The notes under the pieces were generated by a model that was not told where the DNA came from, ran no database searches, and saw only the letters and a program-made list of their open reading frames with translations. Shown here piece by piece: positions 16,663-26,267 of a stretch of DNA of 64,000 bases (its first letter is position 1; every line of letters begins with the position of its first letter). Location: NCBI GenBank assembly GCA_036675815.1, contig JAKFEE010000008.1, positions 1 to 64,000 on the forward strand, given 5' to 3'. The position numbers and the translations under genes are program-made. This DNA comes from JAKFEE01 sp036675815. Its GTDB lineage: Bacteria; Pseudomonadota; Alphaproteobacteria; Rhodospirillales; Magnetospirillaceae.

Positions 16663-18231
16663 TCAGGTCGGCGGCAGCGCGCCCGGAATGGCGAACAGCG
16701 GGAGCTCCGGCCCGGTAGCGGCGTGAATGCGGTTCCGTCCCGCTCGCTTGGCCTCGTACAGCGCCGCGTCGGCACGGATGACGAGTTGCGACAGCGGCTC
16801 GCCCTGCCGCCGGAGGGCGACGCCGCCCGATACCGTCACCTTGAGCGGCCGATCGCCCACCGCGAATTCGGCTCCTTCCATCTGCTGGCGGATGCGCTCG
16901 GCAAAGCTGACGGCGTCCTCGATGCGGGCGCTCGCCAGGAACACCGCCACCTCCTCGCCGCCGAAGCGCACCGGGACATCGGTGGCCCGCGCCGCGTCGA
17001 GCACCACGGCGGCGAAGGCGCCCAGCACCTGGTCGCCGGCATGGTGGCCGTAGGTGTCGTTGACTTGCTTGAAATCATCGAGATCGAAGATGACCAGGGC
17101 GACGCCGGCAAGGCTGCCCCGGTCGTGCCCTTCCAGCATGCGCCCGACCACGTCGTTCATGTAGAGTCGGGTGTAGAGGCCGGTGAGCGGGTCGCGGATC
17201 GCCGCCTCGTACAGGTCGCGTACGTGCCGGCGGCGCTGATTGACGTAGCCCAGCATTACCCCGGAGAACGCCAGGCCCAGGATCACGAGCAGGACGTTGA
17301 CGAGGACTTGTCGTGTGCGGGCGCTGATGTCGGCCAGCACGAACAGCTGCCAGCCGGCGCCAATCAACTGTTTCGAAGCGACCGCGTATTCCGCCACGGT
17401 GGCGACGGGGTCGGCATCGCTCAACCGCGCCACGGCGGGATCGAAGGTCACGACGCGAACGCCGTTCAACCGAACACTCGAATGCAAACGCAAGGGCCGC
17501 AACGGCCGAGCGCCGTACTGGCGGGGATCGACGGCACGCGAAGGGGGCTGGCCAAGGGCATCGGCCCGCTTGAACAGCAGCGATGCCTCGTTCGCGGCGA
17601 AAATGACCCCGTCGCCGCCGGCGACCAGCACCCTGTCCTGCCCCTCCCGCCACGGCACCAGCGCATCCAGCCCCCATTTGGTCACCACCACACCGGCAAC
17701 CCGCCCGTCGATCACCACCGGCGCCGAGGCATAATAGCCTGCGACATGCGACGTGCTGCCGATGGCGACGTAACGACCGCGGCCGCGCGCCATGGCCGCA
17801 GCGAAATAGGGCCGGAACCCGTAGTTGTTGCCGACAAACGAAATTGGGCTTTGGTGATTGCTCGAGGCGAGGGTGAGCCCGGTAGGGTCGATGACGTAGG
17901 CGACGGCGGCGCCGCTGGTTTCGGCCAGCAGCTTCAACTGCATGTTGGCCTGGGCCAGGCTGGCCCGGCCGTCCGGGTTGGCCAGCGCCGACCTTACATG
18001 GTGATCGGCCGCCAATATCTCGGACAGGAGCGCGTAGCGTTTGAGCTCGCTCTCGATGTAGGCGGAATAGAGCTCGAGCTTGCGCTCCAACTCGGCGCCG
18101 GCATCTTCGATCGCCGCATCCTCGGTCAGCTTCACCGTGAGACCGAGCAGGAGCAGGACCACGGCCACGGCCGCCACCAGCAGCACCTCGTAGCGCCCAA
18201 AAGCCTGCTCGTCGCTCGATGCCGTCGTCAT
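16663..18231 (-). CDS. Membrane diguanylate cyclase with extracytoplasmic sensor domain
   Basis: A 522-residue protein with a transmembrane helix near residues 15-35, a periplasmic sensor region (about 40-285) resembling a dCACHE domain (YVIDPTGLTLASSN, NNYGFRPYFAAAMARG), a second helix near 300-320, then a GGDEF domain. The active-site loop is GGEEV (424-428), expected to be active. RATD at 415-418, five residues before, is a product-inhibition I-site. It makes c-di-GMP in response to an unknown periplasmic ligand. The start is the ATG giving MTTASSDEQ. Confidence 0.9.
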   Translation of the reverse strand: MTTASSDEQAFGRYEVLLVAAVAVVLLLLGLTVKLTEDAAIEDAGAELERKLELYSAYIESELKRYALLSEILAADHHVRSALANPDGRASLAQANMQLKLLAETSGAAVAYVIDPTGLTLASSNHQSPISFVGNNYGFRPYFAAAMARGRGRYVAIGSTSHVAGYYASAPVVIDGRVAGVVVTKWGLDALVPWREGQDRVLVAGGDGVIFAANEASLLFKRADALGQPPSRAVDPRQYGARPLRPLRLHSSVRLNGVRVVTFDPAVARLSDADPVATVAEYAVASKQLIGAGWQLFVLADISARTRQVLVNVLLVILGLAFSGVMLGYVNQRRRHVRDLYEAAIRDPLTGLYTRLYMNDVVGRMLEGHDRGSLAGVALVIFDLDDFKQVNDTYGHHAGDQVLGAFAAVVLDAARATDVPVRFGGEEVAVFLASARIEDAVSFAERIRQQMEGAEFAVGDRPLKVTVSGGVALRRQGEPLSQLVIRADAALYEAKRAGRNRIHAATGPELPLFAIPGALPPT

Positions 18232-18390
18232 CTGCACTCGAACATCCCGCCGAGATATTCGCCCAGTGTAACGCGACGGACACCTCATACCAATCTGCGG
18301 TGTGGATTGGTCTCTGCGCGATGGGCTATGTCCATCGGCGGCTTTTGTGCTTTATTACGGCCCCCAGCCGCATGCTGTTGCGAAGGAACG

Positions 18391-19595
<1,205 letters not shown>

Positions 19596-19599
<4 letters not shown>

Positions 19600-20408
19600 G
19601 CGGCCGCATCGCCCGACGCTTCGCCGCCCTGCGCGCCGAGGGCCGCGCCGGCCTCGTCACCTTCCTCACCGCCGGCGATCCCGATCCCGCCATCGCGGCC
19701 GGCCTGCTCGAGGGCCTGCCGGCGGCCGGCGCCGACCTGATCGAACTCGGTGTTCCCTTCACCGACCCCATGGCCGACGGGCCGGCGATCCAACTGGCGT
19801 CGCAGCGGGCGCTGAAGGCGGGCATGACGCTGGCCAAGGTGCTGGACATGGTGCGCGATTTCCGCGCCGGTGATGCCGATACGCCGATCATCCTCATGGG
19901 CTATTACAACCCGGTCCACGCCTACGGCCCCGAGCGCTTCGCCGCCGACGCCGCTGCCGCCGGCGTCGACGGCCTGATCATCGTCGACCTGCCGCCCGAG
20001 GAGGCGGACGAGCTGCTGGTGCCGCTCAACGCCCACGGCATCGACTTCATCTTCCTCACCGCCCCGACCACCGACGCGGCACGCCTGCCGACGGCGCTGG
20101 CGAAGGCGTCGGGCTTCGTCTATTACGTGTCGATCACCGGCATCACCGGCACCGCCTCGGCCTCCGAGGACGCCGTCGCCGCGGCGGTGGCTCGACTGAA
20201 GCGGCAGACGACGCTGCCGGTGGCGGTGGGCTTCGGCATCAAGACCCCGGCACAGGCTGCCGCCGTCGCGCGTCATGCTGACGCCGCGGTGGTGGGCTCG
20301 GCGCTGGTGCAACGGCTGGCCGACAACATCGGCAAGCCGGACCTGGTGACGGCGGTGCTGGACGACGTTCGCGCCCTGGCGGCCGGCGTGCGCGGGGCGC
20401 GGACGTAG
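19596..20408 (+). CDS. trpA: Tryptophan synthase alpha chain
   Basis: A 270-residue TIM-barrel lyase that releases indole from indole-3-glycerol phosphate and passes it to TrpB. Catalytic Glu50 and Asp61 are in LIELGVPFTDPMADGP, and the phosphate site is in VAVGFGIKTP. It starts at GTG within GTGA, overlapping the trpB stop, so translation is coupled. Length normal. Confidence 0.97.
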
Positions 20409-20418
20409 ACATTGGTTA

Positions 20419-20567
20419 ACCACGGAGGCACAGAGACTCCTTTCGTCATTCCCGCGAAAGCGGGAATCCATTGACTCAGGCCTCTGGGACATGGATGCCC
20501 GCTTACGCGGGCATGACGAAGGGCAAACCTTCTCCGTGCGCTCTCTGTGTCTCTGTGCCTCCGTGGT
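20419..20567. repeat. Nested palindromic repeat element between trpA and accD
   Basis: A 149-bp element. Its outer arms, ACCACGGAGGCACAGAGA and its exact complement, are 18 bp. Inside are two imperfect palindromes (20444-20470 and 20492-20518), each a CCCGC...GCGGG hairpin, and they are themselves near-complements of each other. The whole could fold as one long cruciform. The inner CGTCATTCCCGCGAAAGCGG type is a familiar dispersed repeat in proteobacteria. No ORF inside. Confidence 0.85.
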
Positions 20568-20594
20568 GAAATAGTTTTGACGGGGTAGAACGCG

Positions 20595-21515
20595 ATGAAC
20601 TGGCTGACCAATTTCGTCCGGCCGAAGATCCAGCAATGGGTGCGGCCCAAGGAAGTGCCCGAGAATCTGTGGCACAAGTGCCCCAATTGCGATCACATGA
20701 TCTTTCATCGCGATTTCGAGGCCAATCATGCCGTGTGCCTGCATTGCGGGCATCACATGCGGCTGTCGGTGAAGGCGCGGCTGGAGCTGCTGTTCGACGA
20801 CGGTGCCTACCAGCGCATCGAACTGCCCAAGGTGGTCGAGGATCCGTTGAAGTTCCGCGACCAGAAGCGCTATGCCGACCGCCTCAAGGAGACGCGGAGC
20901 AAGACCGGCGAGCAGGACGCCATCATCGTCGCCCACGGCCAGATGGGCGGCATCAACGTGGTGGTGGCCGCCTTCAACTTCGGCTTCATGGGCGGCTCGA
21001 TGGGTGTGGCGGTCGGCGAGGGCATCGTCGCCGCCGCCAATCTGGCCGTGCTGCAGGATGCGCCGCTGATCGTCATCCCGGCCTCGGGCGGCGCGCGCAT
21101 GCAGGAGGGCATCCTGTCGCTGATGCAGATGGCGCGCACCACCGTCGCCGTCGAGATGGTGCGCGAGAAGGGCCTGCCCTACATCGTGCTGCTGACCGAT
21201 CCGACCACCGGCGGCGTTACCGCCTCCTTCGCCATGCTGGGCGACATCGCCATCGCCGAGCCGGGTGCGGTGGTCGGTTTTGCCGGCGCCCGCGTCATCG
21301 AGACCACCATCCGCGAGAAGCTGCCGGAAGGCTTCCAGCGCGCCGAATACCTGCTCGACCACGGCATGGTCGACATGGTGGTGCCGCGGAACGAACTGCG
21401 CGGCACGCTGATCCGCATCATCGACCTGCTACGCAACCGCAGCCCGGCGGCCGAGATCGTGCCGCTGGCGATGGACACGGCGCCGCGACACGAGGACGTC
21501 GGCGACCGTGCTTGA
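20595..21515 (+). CDS. accD: Acetyl-CoA carboxylase carboxyltransferase subunit beta
   Basis: A 306-residue subunit that with AccA transfers carboxyl from biotin to acetyl-CoA in fatty acid synthesis. An N-terminal zinc ribbon has Cys29, Cys32, Cys48 and Cys51, followed by the crotonase-like core (IPASGGARMQEGILSLMQM, GVTASFAMLGD). It overlaps folC by 8 nt. The accD-folC order is common in alphaproteobacteria. Confidence 0.97.
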   Translation: MNWLTNFVRPKIQQWVRPKEVPENLWHKCPNCDHMIFHRDFEANHAVCLHCGHHMRLSVKARLELLFDDGAYQRIELPKVVEDPLKFRDQKRYADRLKETRSKTGEQDAIIVAHGQMGGINVVVAAFNFGFMGGSMGVAVGEGIVAAANLAVLQDAPLIVIPASGGARMQEGILSLMQMARTTVAVEMVREKGLPYIVLLTDPTTGGVTASFAMLGDIAIAEPGAVVGFAGARVIETTIREKLPEGFQRAEYLLDHGMVDMVVPRNELRGTLIRIIDLLRNRSPAAEIVPLAMDTAPRHEDVGDRA

Positions 21516-22788
21516 CGCCGTCCTCGGGCGACTGCATGGGCTGCATCCGCAGACCATCGACCTGTCGCTCGAGCGCGTCGAGCGCCTGCTCGCCGATCTC
21601 GGCAGCCCACAGGACCGCCTGCCGCCGGTGATCCATGTCGCCGGCACCAACGGCAAGGGATCGACCGTCGCCTATCTGCGGGCAATCTTCGAGGCGGCGG
21701 GCCTTCGGGTCCACGCCTATACCTCGCCGCATCTGGTTCGCTTCGCCGAGCGCATGCGCGTTGCCGGCGCACTGATGGAGGATTCGGCGCTGGCCGAGCT
21801 GCTCGCCGATGTCGAGGCGGTGAACGCGGGCCGACCCATAACCTTCTTCGAGATCACCACCGCCGCCGCCTTCCTGGCGTTCTCGCGCGTCCCCGCCGAC
21901 GTTACCCTGCTGGAGACCGGCCTCGGCGGGCGCCTCGATGCCACCAACACCGTCGAACGGCCGGCGCTCACGGTGCTGACGCCGATTTCCATGGATCATG
22001 AGCAGTTCCTGGGCGGCAACCTGGCATTCATCGCCGCCGAGAAGGCCGCGATCATCAAGCCGGGGGGCGATTGCGTTTCTGCGGACCAGGCGCCAGAGGC
22101 CGATGGGGCGATCGAGGCGCGGGTGCGCCAGTGCGGTGCAACCCTGTACCGGGAGGGCCGCGACTTTTCCGTGCGCCCTCATTCGGGCGGCATGCTCTAT
22201 CAGGGCCGCCACCGCTCGTGGGCCTTGCCGATGCCGGCCCTTGCCGGCGCGCATCAGATGCGCAACGCCGGGCTGGCGCTGGCCTGCATCGACAGGTTGC
22301 GCGACCGCCTTCCGGTACCCGAAGGGGCGCTGGCGCGGGGACTGGAGACCGTGCGCTGGCCCGCACGCCTGCAGCACCTCTCGCACGGGCCGCTGGTGGC
22401 GACCCTTCCGCCCGGCTGGGAGCTGTGGCTCGACGGCGGCCACAATCCGGATGCGGCGAGGGTACTGGCCGTACAGGCGCAGTCGTGGCGGGAAAAGCCG
22501 CTCGACCTCGTCGTCGGCATGCTTGCCGACAAGGATGTCGGCGGATTCCTGCGGCCCCTGGCGCCCTTCATCCGGCGCCTGCGCGCCGTCACCATTCCCG
22601 ACGAGGCACGCAGCCTATCGGCCGCCGAAACGGCCGAGGCGGCGACCGCCGCCGGCATCGCCGATGCCGCCCCGGCCGGCGATGCGATGGAGGCGGTGCG
22701 GGCGATCGCCGGCCGACAGCCGCCGGGGCGCATCCTGATCTGCGGCTCCCTCTATCTGGCCGGGCACATCCTGCGCGACCACGGCTGA
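21508..22788 (+). CDS. folC: Bifunctional folylpolyglutamate/dihydrofolate synthase
   Basis: A 426-residue Mur-ligase-like ATPase that adds glutamate to dihydropteroate or folates. The P-loop is GTNGKGS (46-52), followed by LLETGLGGRLDATN and the DGGHNPDA motif of the C-terminal domain. It starts at GTG inside the end of accD, which suggests coupling. Length normal. Confidence 0.95.
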   Translation: MLDAVLGRLHGLHPQTIDLSLERVERLLADLGSPQDRLPPVIHVAGTNGKGSTVAYLRAIFEAAGLRVHAYTSPHLVRFAERMRVAGALMEDSALAELLADVEAVNAGRPITFFEITTAAAFLAFSRVPADVTLLETGLGGRLDATNTVERPALTVLTPISMDHEQFLGGNLAFIAAEKAAIIKPGGDCVSADQAPEADGAIEARVRQCGATLYREGRDFSVRPHSGGMLYQGRHRSWALPMPALAGAHQMRNAGLALACIDRLRDRLPVPEGALARGLETVRWPARLQHLSHGPLVATLPPGWELWLDGGHNPDAARVLAVQAQSWREKPLDLVVGMLADKDVGGFLRPLAPFIRRLRAVTIPDEARSLSAAETAEAATAAGIADAAPAGDAMEAVRAIAGRQPPGRILICGSLYLAGHILRDHG

Positions 22789-22795
22789 CCCGGCG

Positions 22796-23206
22796 CTACT
22801 CGGGGTCGGCTTGCTCCTCGATCCGCGCCATATCCTCATCCGACAGGCCGAAATGGTGACCGATTTCGTGGATGAGCACATGCCGCACGATGTCGTTCAA
22901 GTCTTCGCCGGTTTCGGACCAATAGTCGAGAATCGGCCGGCGATAGAGGAAAATCATGTCCATGTCGGCCGGCGTGTCGAGGAAGCTCTTGCGGTCAATC
23001 GAGACGCCGCGATAGAGACCCAGGAGGTCGAACGGGCTGTCCAACTCCATCTCGACTTCGGTCTGTTCGTCGGGAAATTCCTCGACTCGGATCGGCAGGT
23101 CCGCGACGAAGCGGCGAAACTCCTCAGGGAGGCGCGCCAGCTCTCGGCGGCCGATGTCGGTGATGTCGTCAAGGCTGGGGGGGACGATGGATTCCGGGGC
23201 GGTCAT
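22796..23206 (-). CDS. Minimal zincin-like metallopeptidase family protein
   Basis: A 136-residue cytoplasmic protein of the DUF1025/zinicin-like family. It has HEIGHHFGLSDED with His113, Glu114 and His117 as the zinc/catalytic core, and LGLYRG in the body. The family is a very small metallopeptidase fold with no assigned substrate. The start giving MTAPESIV fits the family length, although the frame is open 35 codons further upstream. Confidence 0.88.
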   Translation of the reverse strand: MTAPESIVPPSLDDITDIGRRELARLPEEFRRFVADLPIRVEEFPDEQTEVEMELDSPFDLLGLYRGVSIDRKSFLDTPADMDMIFLYRRPILDYWSETGEDLNDIVRHVLIHEIGHHFGLSDEDMARIEEQADPE

Positions 23207-23364
23207 GTTGAGAAGGTAGCGTCGCAATCGATCCGGGCCAAGCCCCAGTCCAATGGCGTAGTCCGGCAACACCGCCGAATTGCCTTCGTGCTTCCGAGCG
23301 GCGGATGACAAGCCGGCGTCTCCCGCCTATGATGCGGCACCCTTTCTAGGTAGCATCCTCGCAA

Positions 23365-24351
23365 ATGAGATTTCTGGCTCTGATCACCATGCTTCTGGCC
23401 TGGCTGCCCCTCCACGCCATGGCCACCGAGCTCCCGCGCACTTACCGCGACGTCGCCAGCGCCGCCCGCCAGGGCGACGCCGCGGCACAGCTCGAACTGG
23501 CCATTCGCCACGCCCATGGCAGCGGCGGGGCGCGCAAGGACGAGACGGTGGCGGCGGAGTGGTTCCGCAAGGCGGGCGAGCAGGGCCTTACGGAAGCTGC
23601 CTATCAGCTGGCGCGGCGGCTCGAAGACGGCATCGGCGTGCACCGGGATCTCGATCAGGCGGCGGCGTGGTATCGACGGGCCGCCGATACCGATCACCAC
23701 GATGCCCAGGCGGCGTTGGGTGCCCTGCTGCTCCGCCGCGATGGTGCCCACTACGACCCGGCACAGGCGGCCCAATGGCTGCATAAGGCGGCCGACGCTG
23801 GCGTGGTGCAGGCCCAGGTGATGCTGGGCCGCCTCCATGAACGCGGTGAGGGCGTGCCGCAGGACGCCAGGGCGGCACAAGGGCTGTTCCTGGCCGCGGC
23901 CGAACAGGGTGATGCCGCCGGCCGCACCCAGCTTGCGCAGATGCTGCGGCGTGGCAACGGCATCGACAAGAACACCATCGAAGGCATGAAATGGCTGCAG
24001 GCTGCGGCCCAGCAGGGATACGCCCCGGCGTTGTTCCACCTTGCCGAGGCCCATTTCAACGGCGTCGATGCTCCCCTGGACGTCACCCAGGCCATGCACC
24101 TGATGACGCGGGCGGCCGATGCCGGACATCCGCCGGCGCTGCTGGCGCTGGGCCGATTCTATCGCGACGGCCAATCCGTGCCCCGCGATCCGGTACGGGC
24201 GCTGACCTATATCACTCTGGCCAGCCAACTCGGCAGTAACGACGCCACCGAAGATATGAAGCAATTGGCGGCGAATTTGGCGCCAAAACTGGTGGCCGAG
24301 GCACACAAGCAGGCCAAACAGTGGCGCGCCTTACGCGGGATACAGTCCTGA
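23365..24351 (+). CDS. Secreted Sel1-repeat protein
   Basis: A 328-residue protein with a signal peptide (cleavage likely after HAMA, about residue 20) and about seven Sel1-like repeats of 36 residues from about residue 35 to 300. They show the A-x-x-x-L-(G/A)-x-x-(Y/H)-x-x-G-x-G-V pattern and the A-x-x-W-(L/Y/F)-x-x-A-A-x-x-G end. Such helical solenoids act as periplasmic scaffolds or signalling adaptors. The partner is unknown. Confidence 0.88.
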   Translation: MRFLALITMLLAWLPLHAMATELPRTYRDVASAARQGDAAAQLELAIRHAHGSGGARKDETVAAEWFRKAGEQGLTEAAYQLARRLEDGIGVHRDLDQAAAWYRRAADTDHHDAQAALGALLLRRDGAHYDPAQAAQWLHKAADAGVVQAQVMLGRLHERGEGVPQDARAAQGLFLAAAEQGDAAGRTQLAQMLRRGNGIDKNTIEGMKWLQAAAQQGYAPALFHLAEAHFNGVDAPLDVTQAMHLMTRAADAGHPPALLALGRFYRDGQSVPRDPVRALTYITLASQLGSNDATEDMKQLAANLAPKLVAEAHKQAKQWRALRGIQS

Positions 24352-24387
24352 GAACACCACATTTTACGTAAATGCCGTGTTTTTTAT

Positions 24388-24416
24388 TTGTTGCATATGA
24401 GCTAGGTTGATAAAAT
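24388..24416 (+). promoter_or_regulatory. Predicted sigma-70-type promoter
   Basis: TTGTTG and TAAAAT are separated by 17 bp in an AT-rich stretch, about 30 bp before the next ATG. It would give a short leader for the single gene downstream. Confidence 0.45.
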
Positions 24417-24446
24417 ACTTGGGCGTTCACCCCTGGGGGCAACGCC

Positions 24447-24929
24447 ATGTTCGGATTCGGAAAATCCGGCGGCGCGGTCGACAAAGAGGTCATTGACCGC
24501 CTTGTCACCGAGTGCCGCCGGGAACTCGCAAAAATGAGCGGCATGACGCCGGAGGAAGCAGCACGCCAGGGCGAGCGGCTCAAGGACATGCTGAAGGACA
24601 ATCGGCTGCCCTTCGACTTCCGCCGCGATGCCGCCGAGCAGGCCCGGCGGCTGGAATGCCAAGCGAACATGCGGGCCACGGATCAGGCCCTGCATTGGGC
24701 GGCGGTTGCCGCCCGCGCCGAGAAGATGGGCGAACGCGCCAAGTACCTCGGCGAGGCCCGGAAGTATTTGAGCAAAGCGGCGACGCTGGGCTGCGGCAAG
24801 TCATTCCAGCGCGCCAGCCAGCGCGAGATGGAAGCCATCATGCTGTCGGGCGGGGTGGTGCGCCCAGGCCCCAGTCGAGCCAAGCCGCTGAGCACCGCCC
24901 CGAAAAACCCGAACAGCGCGAAGAATTGA
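24447..24929 (+). CDS. Conserved-looking hypothetical protein
   Basis: A 160-residue soluble protein that I do not recognise. It is mostly charged helix (about residues 14-125, with RLVTECRRELAKM and AEKMGERAKYLGEARKYLSKAATLG) and a short basic, Pro/Asn-rich tail. There is no signal peptide or membrane segment. It has its own predicted promoter and a GGGGG box before the ATG. Codon use matches its neighbours, so it is likely a real gene. Confidence 0.7.
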   Translation: MFGFGKSGGAVDKEVIDRLVTECRRELAKMSGMTPEEAARQGERLKDMLKDNRLPFDFRRDAAEQARRLECQANMRATDQALHWAAVAARAEKMGERAKYLGEARKYLSKAATLGCGKSFQRASQREMEAIMLSGGVVRPGPSRAKPLSTAPKNPNSAKN

Positions 24930-24960
24930 GGGGCCGGTACGGGCACGGCCCCGCGCGCCT

Positions 24961-25980
24961 TCACTTCTTCAAGTAATCCTGCGCCAGCACCTCCGCGATC
25001 TGCACGGCGTTCAGCGCCGCGCCCTTGCGCAGGTTGTCGGCCACGCACCAGAAGGCGAGGCCGTTCTTCACCGTCGGATCCTTGCGGATGCGGCTGACGA
25101 AGACGTTGTCCTCGCCGGCGCATTCCACCGGGGTGACATAGCCCTCGTTGGCCCGATGATCGATGACCGAGATGCCGGGCGTTTTGCGCAGCGCCTCGCG
25201 CGCCTGCGCCTCGCTGATCGGCTTCTCGCACTCGATGTTGATCGCCTCGGAATGGCCGATGAACACCGGCACGCGCACGCAGTTGGCGGTGACGGCGATC
25301 TCCGGGTCCAGGATCTTCCTGGTCTCGGCGGTCATCTTCCATTCTTCCTTGGTGTAGCCGTCGTCCATGAACACGTCGATGTGCGGGATGACGTTGAAGG
25401 CGATCTGCTTGGTGAACTTGGTCTTCTCGACCGCGTCGTTGACGTAGATGGCGCGGGTCTGCTCGAACAGCTCGTCCATGCCTTCCTTGCCGGCACCCGA
25501 CACCGACTGGTAGGTCGAGACGACGACGCGCTTGATCTTGGCCAGTTCATGCAACGGCTTCAGCGCCACCACCATCTGGATGGTCGAGCAATTGGGGTTG
25601 GCGATGATGCCGCGCTTCTTGTAGCCGGCGATCGCCTGCGGGTTGACCTCGGGCACCACCAGCGGCACGTCGGGGTCCATGCGGAAATGGCTGGTGTTGT
25701 CGATGACCACGCAGCCGGCGGCGGCGGCGCGCGGGCTGTGCACCGCCGAGATCTTGGCGCCGGGCGACGACAGGGCGATGTCCCAGCCGGTGAAGTCGAA
25801 TTTGGCGAGGTCCTGCACCTTCAGCACCTGGTCCTCGCCGAACGACACCTGCTTGCCGACCGAGCGCTCGGACGCCAGCGCCGCGACCTCGCTGACCGGG
25901 AACTGGCGATCGGCCAGGATCTGCAATATCTCGCGCCCGACATTTCCGGTGGCGCCGATCACCGCGACTTTGTAACCCAT
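24961..25980 (-). CDS. asd: Aspartate-semialdehyde dehydrogenase
   Basis: A 339-residue NADPH enzyme that reduces aspartyl phosphate to the semialdehyde, feeding Lys/diaminopimelate, Thr and Met synthesis. The Rossmann motif is GATGNVG (9-15), the active-site Cys131 lies in NPNCSTIQ, and VSTYQSVSGAG follows. The ATG giving MGYKVAV matches the family start and has GAGGGA just upstream. A strong hairpin isolates it from the formate dehydrogenase accessory genes. Confidence 0.96.
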   Translation of the reverse strand: MGYKVAVIGATGNVGREILQILADRQFPVSEVAALASERSVGKQVSFGEDQVLKVQDLAKFDFTGWDIALSSPGAKISAVHSPRAAAAGCVVIDNTSHFRMDPDVPLVVPEVNPQAIAGYKKRGIIANPNCSTIQMVVALKPLHELAKIKRVVVSTYQSVSGAGKEGMDELFEQTRAIYVNDAVEKTKFTKQIAFNVIPHIDVFMDDGYTKEEWKMTAETRKILDPEIAVTANCVRVPVFIGHSEAINIECEKPISEAQAREALRKTPGISVIDHRANEGYVTPVECAGEDNVFVSRIRKDPTVKNGLAFWCVADNLRKGAALNAVQIAEVLAQDYLKK

Positions 25981-26021
25981 TCCCTCAAATCTCCATGCTG
26001 TGGCCCATTTCGCCCGCGCCT

Positions 26022-26067
26022 TCAAACGAAAGGGCCCGGGAGAGTATCCACGGGCCCTTTCGTTTGA
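26022..26067. terminator. Bidirectional intrinsic terminator-like hairpin
   Basis: A perfect 17-bp inverted repeat (26022-26038 with 26051-26067) has a GGGCCCG core and an A-tract/T-tract base (TTTCGTTTGA), with a 12-nt loop. Read from the minus strand it would stop transcripts coming from the Fe-S gene before asd. Confidence 0.7.
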
Positions 26068-26087
26068 TCACATGCGACCAGCCCGCG

Positions 26088-26210
26088 TCATCCCACCGTC
26101 TTGGTGGTGGTCGTCTTGGTAGTGGCCTTGGTGGCGGCGACGGAAACAGCCGCGCGCCCGCCGATGCGGGCGGCGTCTGGGCAAATGGCCGTGAAGCCAG
26201 GCAGCGCCAT
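26088..26210 (-). CDS. Candidate small protein, Thr/Lys-rich tail
   Basis: A 40-codon frame between the Fe-S gene and the terminator hairpin. It has a perfect GGAGG box 8 nt before its ATG. The product starts MALPGFTAICPDAARIGG and ends in a run of Ala/Thr/Lys (ATKATTKTTTTKTVG). I know no family. The good ribosome binding site and position at the 3' end of the accessory transcript are the only support, so it may be chance. Confidence 0.4.
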   Translation of the reverse strand: MALPGFTAICPDAARIGGRAAVSVAATKATTKTTTTKTVG

Positions 26211-26267
26211 GGGATGAACCTCCGTCAGGGCGGCAGCAATAGCCGACTCGCCGCCAGTTTGCAAGCG

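Noticed and set aside
16723..18390. A long N-terminal extension of the trpB frame, giving a possible fusion.
   Set aside because: Homology to TrpB starts at MAINTYRAG with a good ribosome binding site. The extension is antisense to the GGDEF gene.
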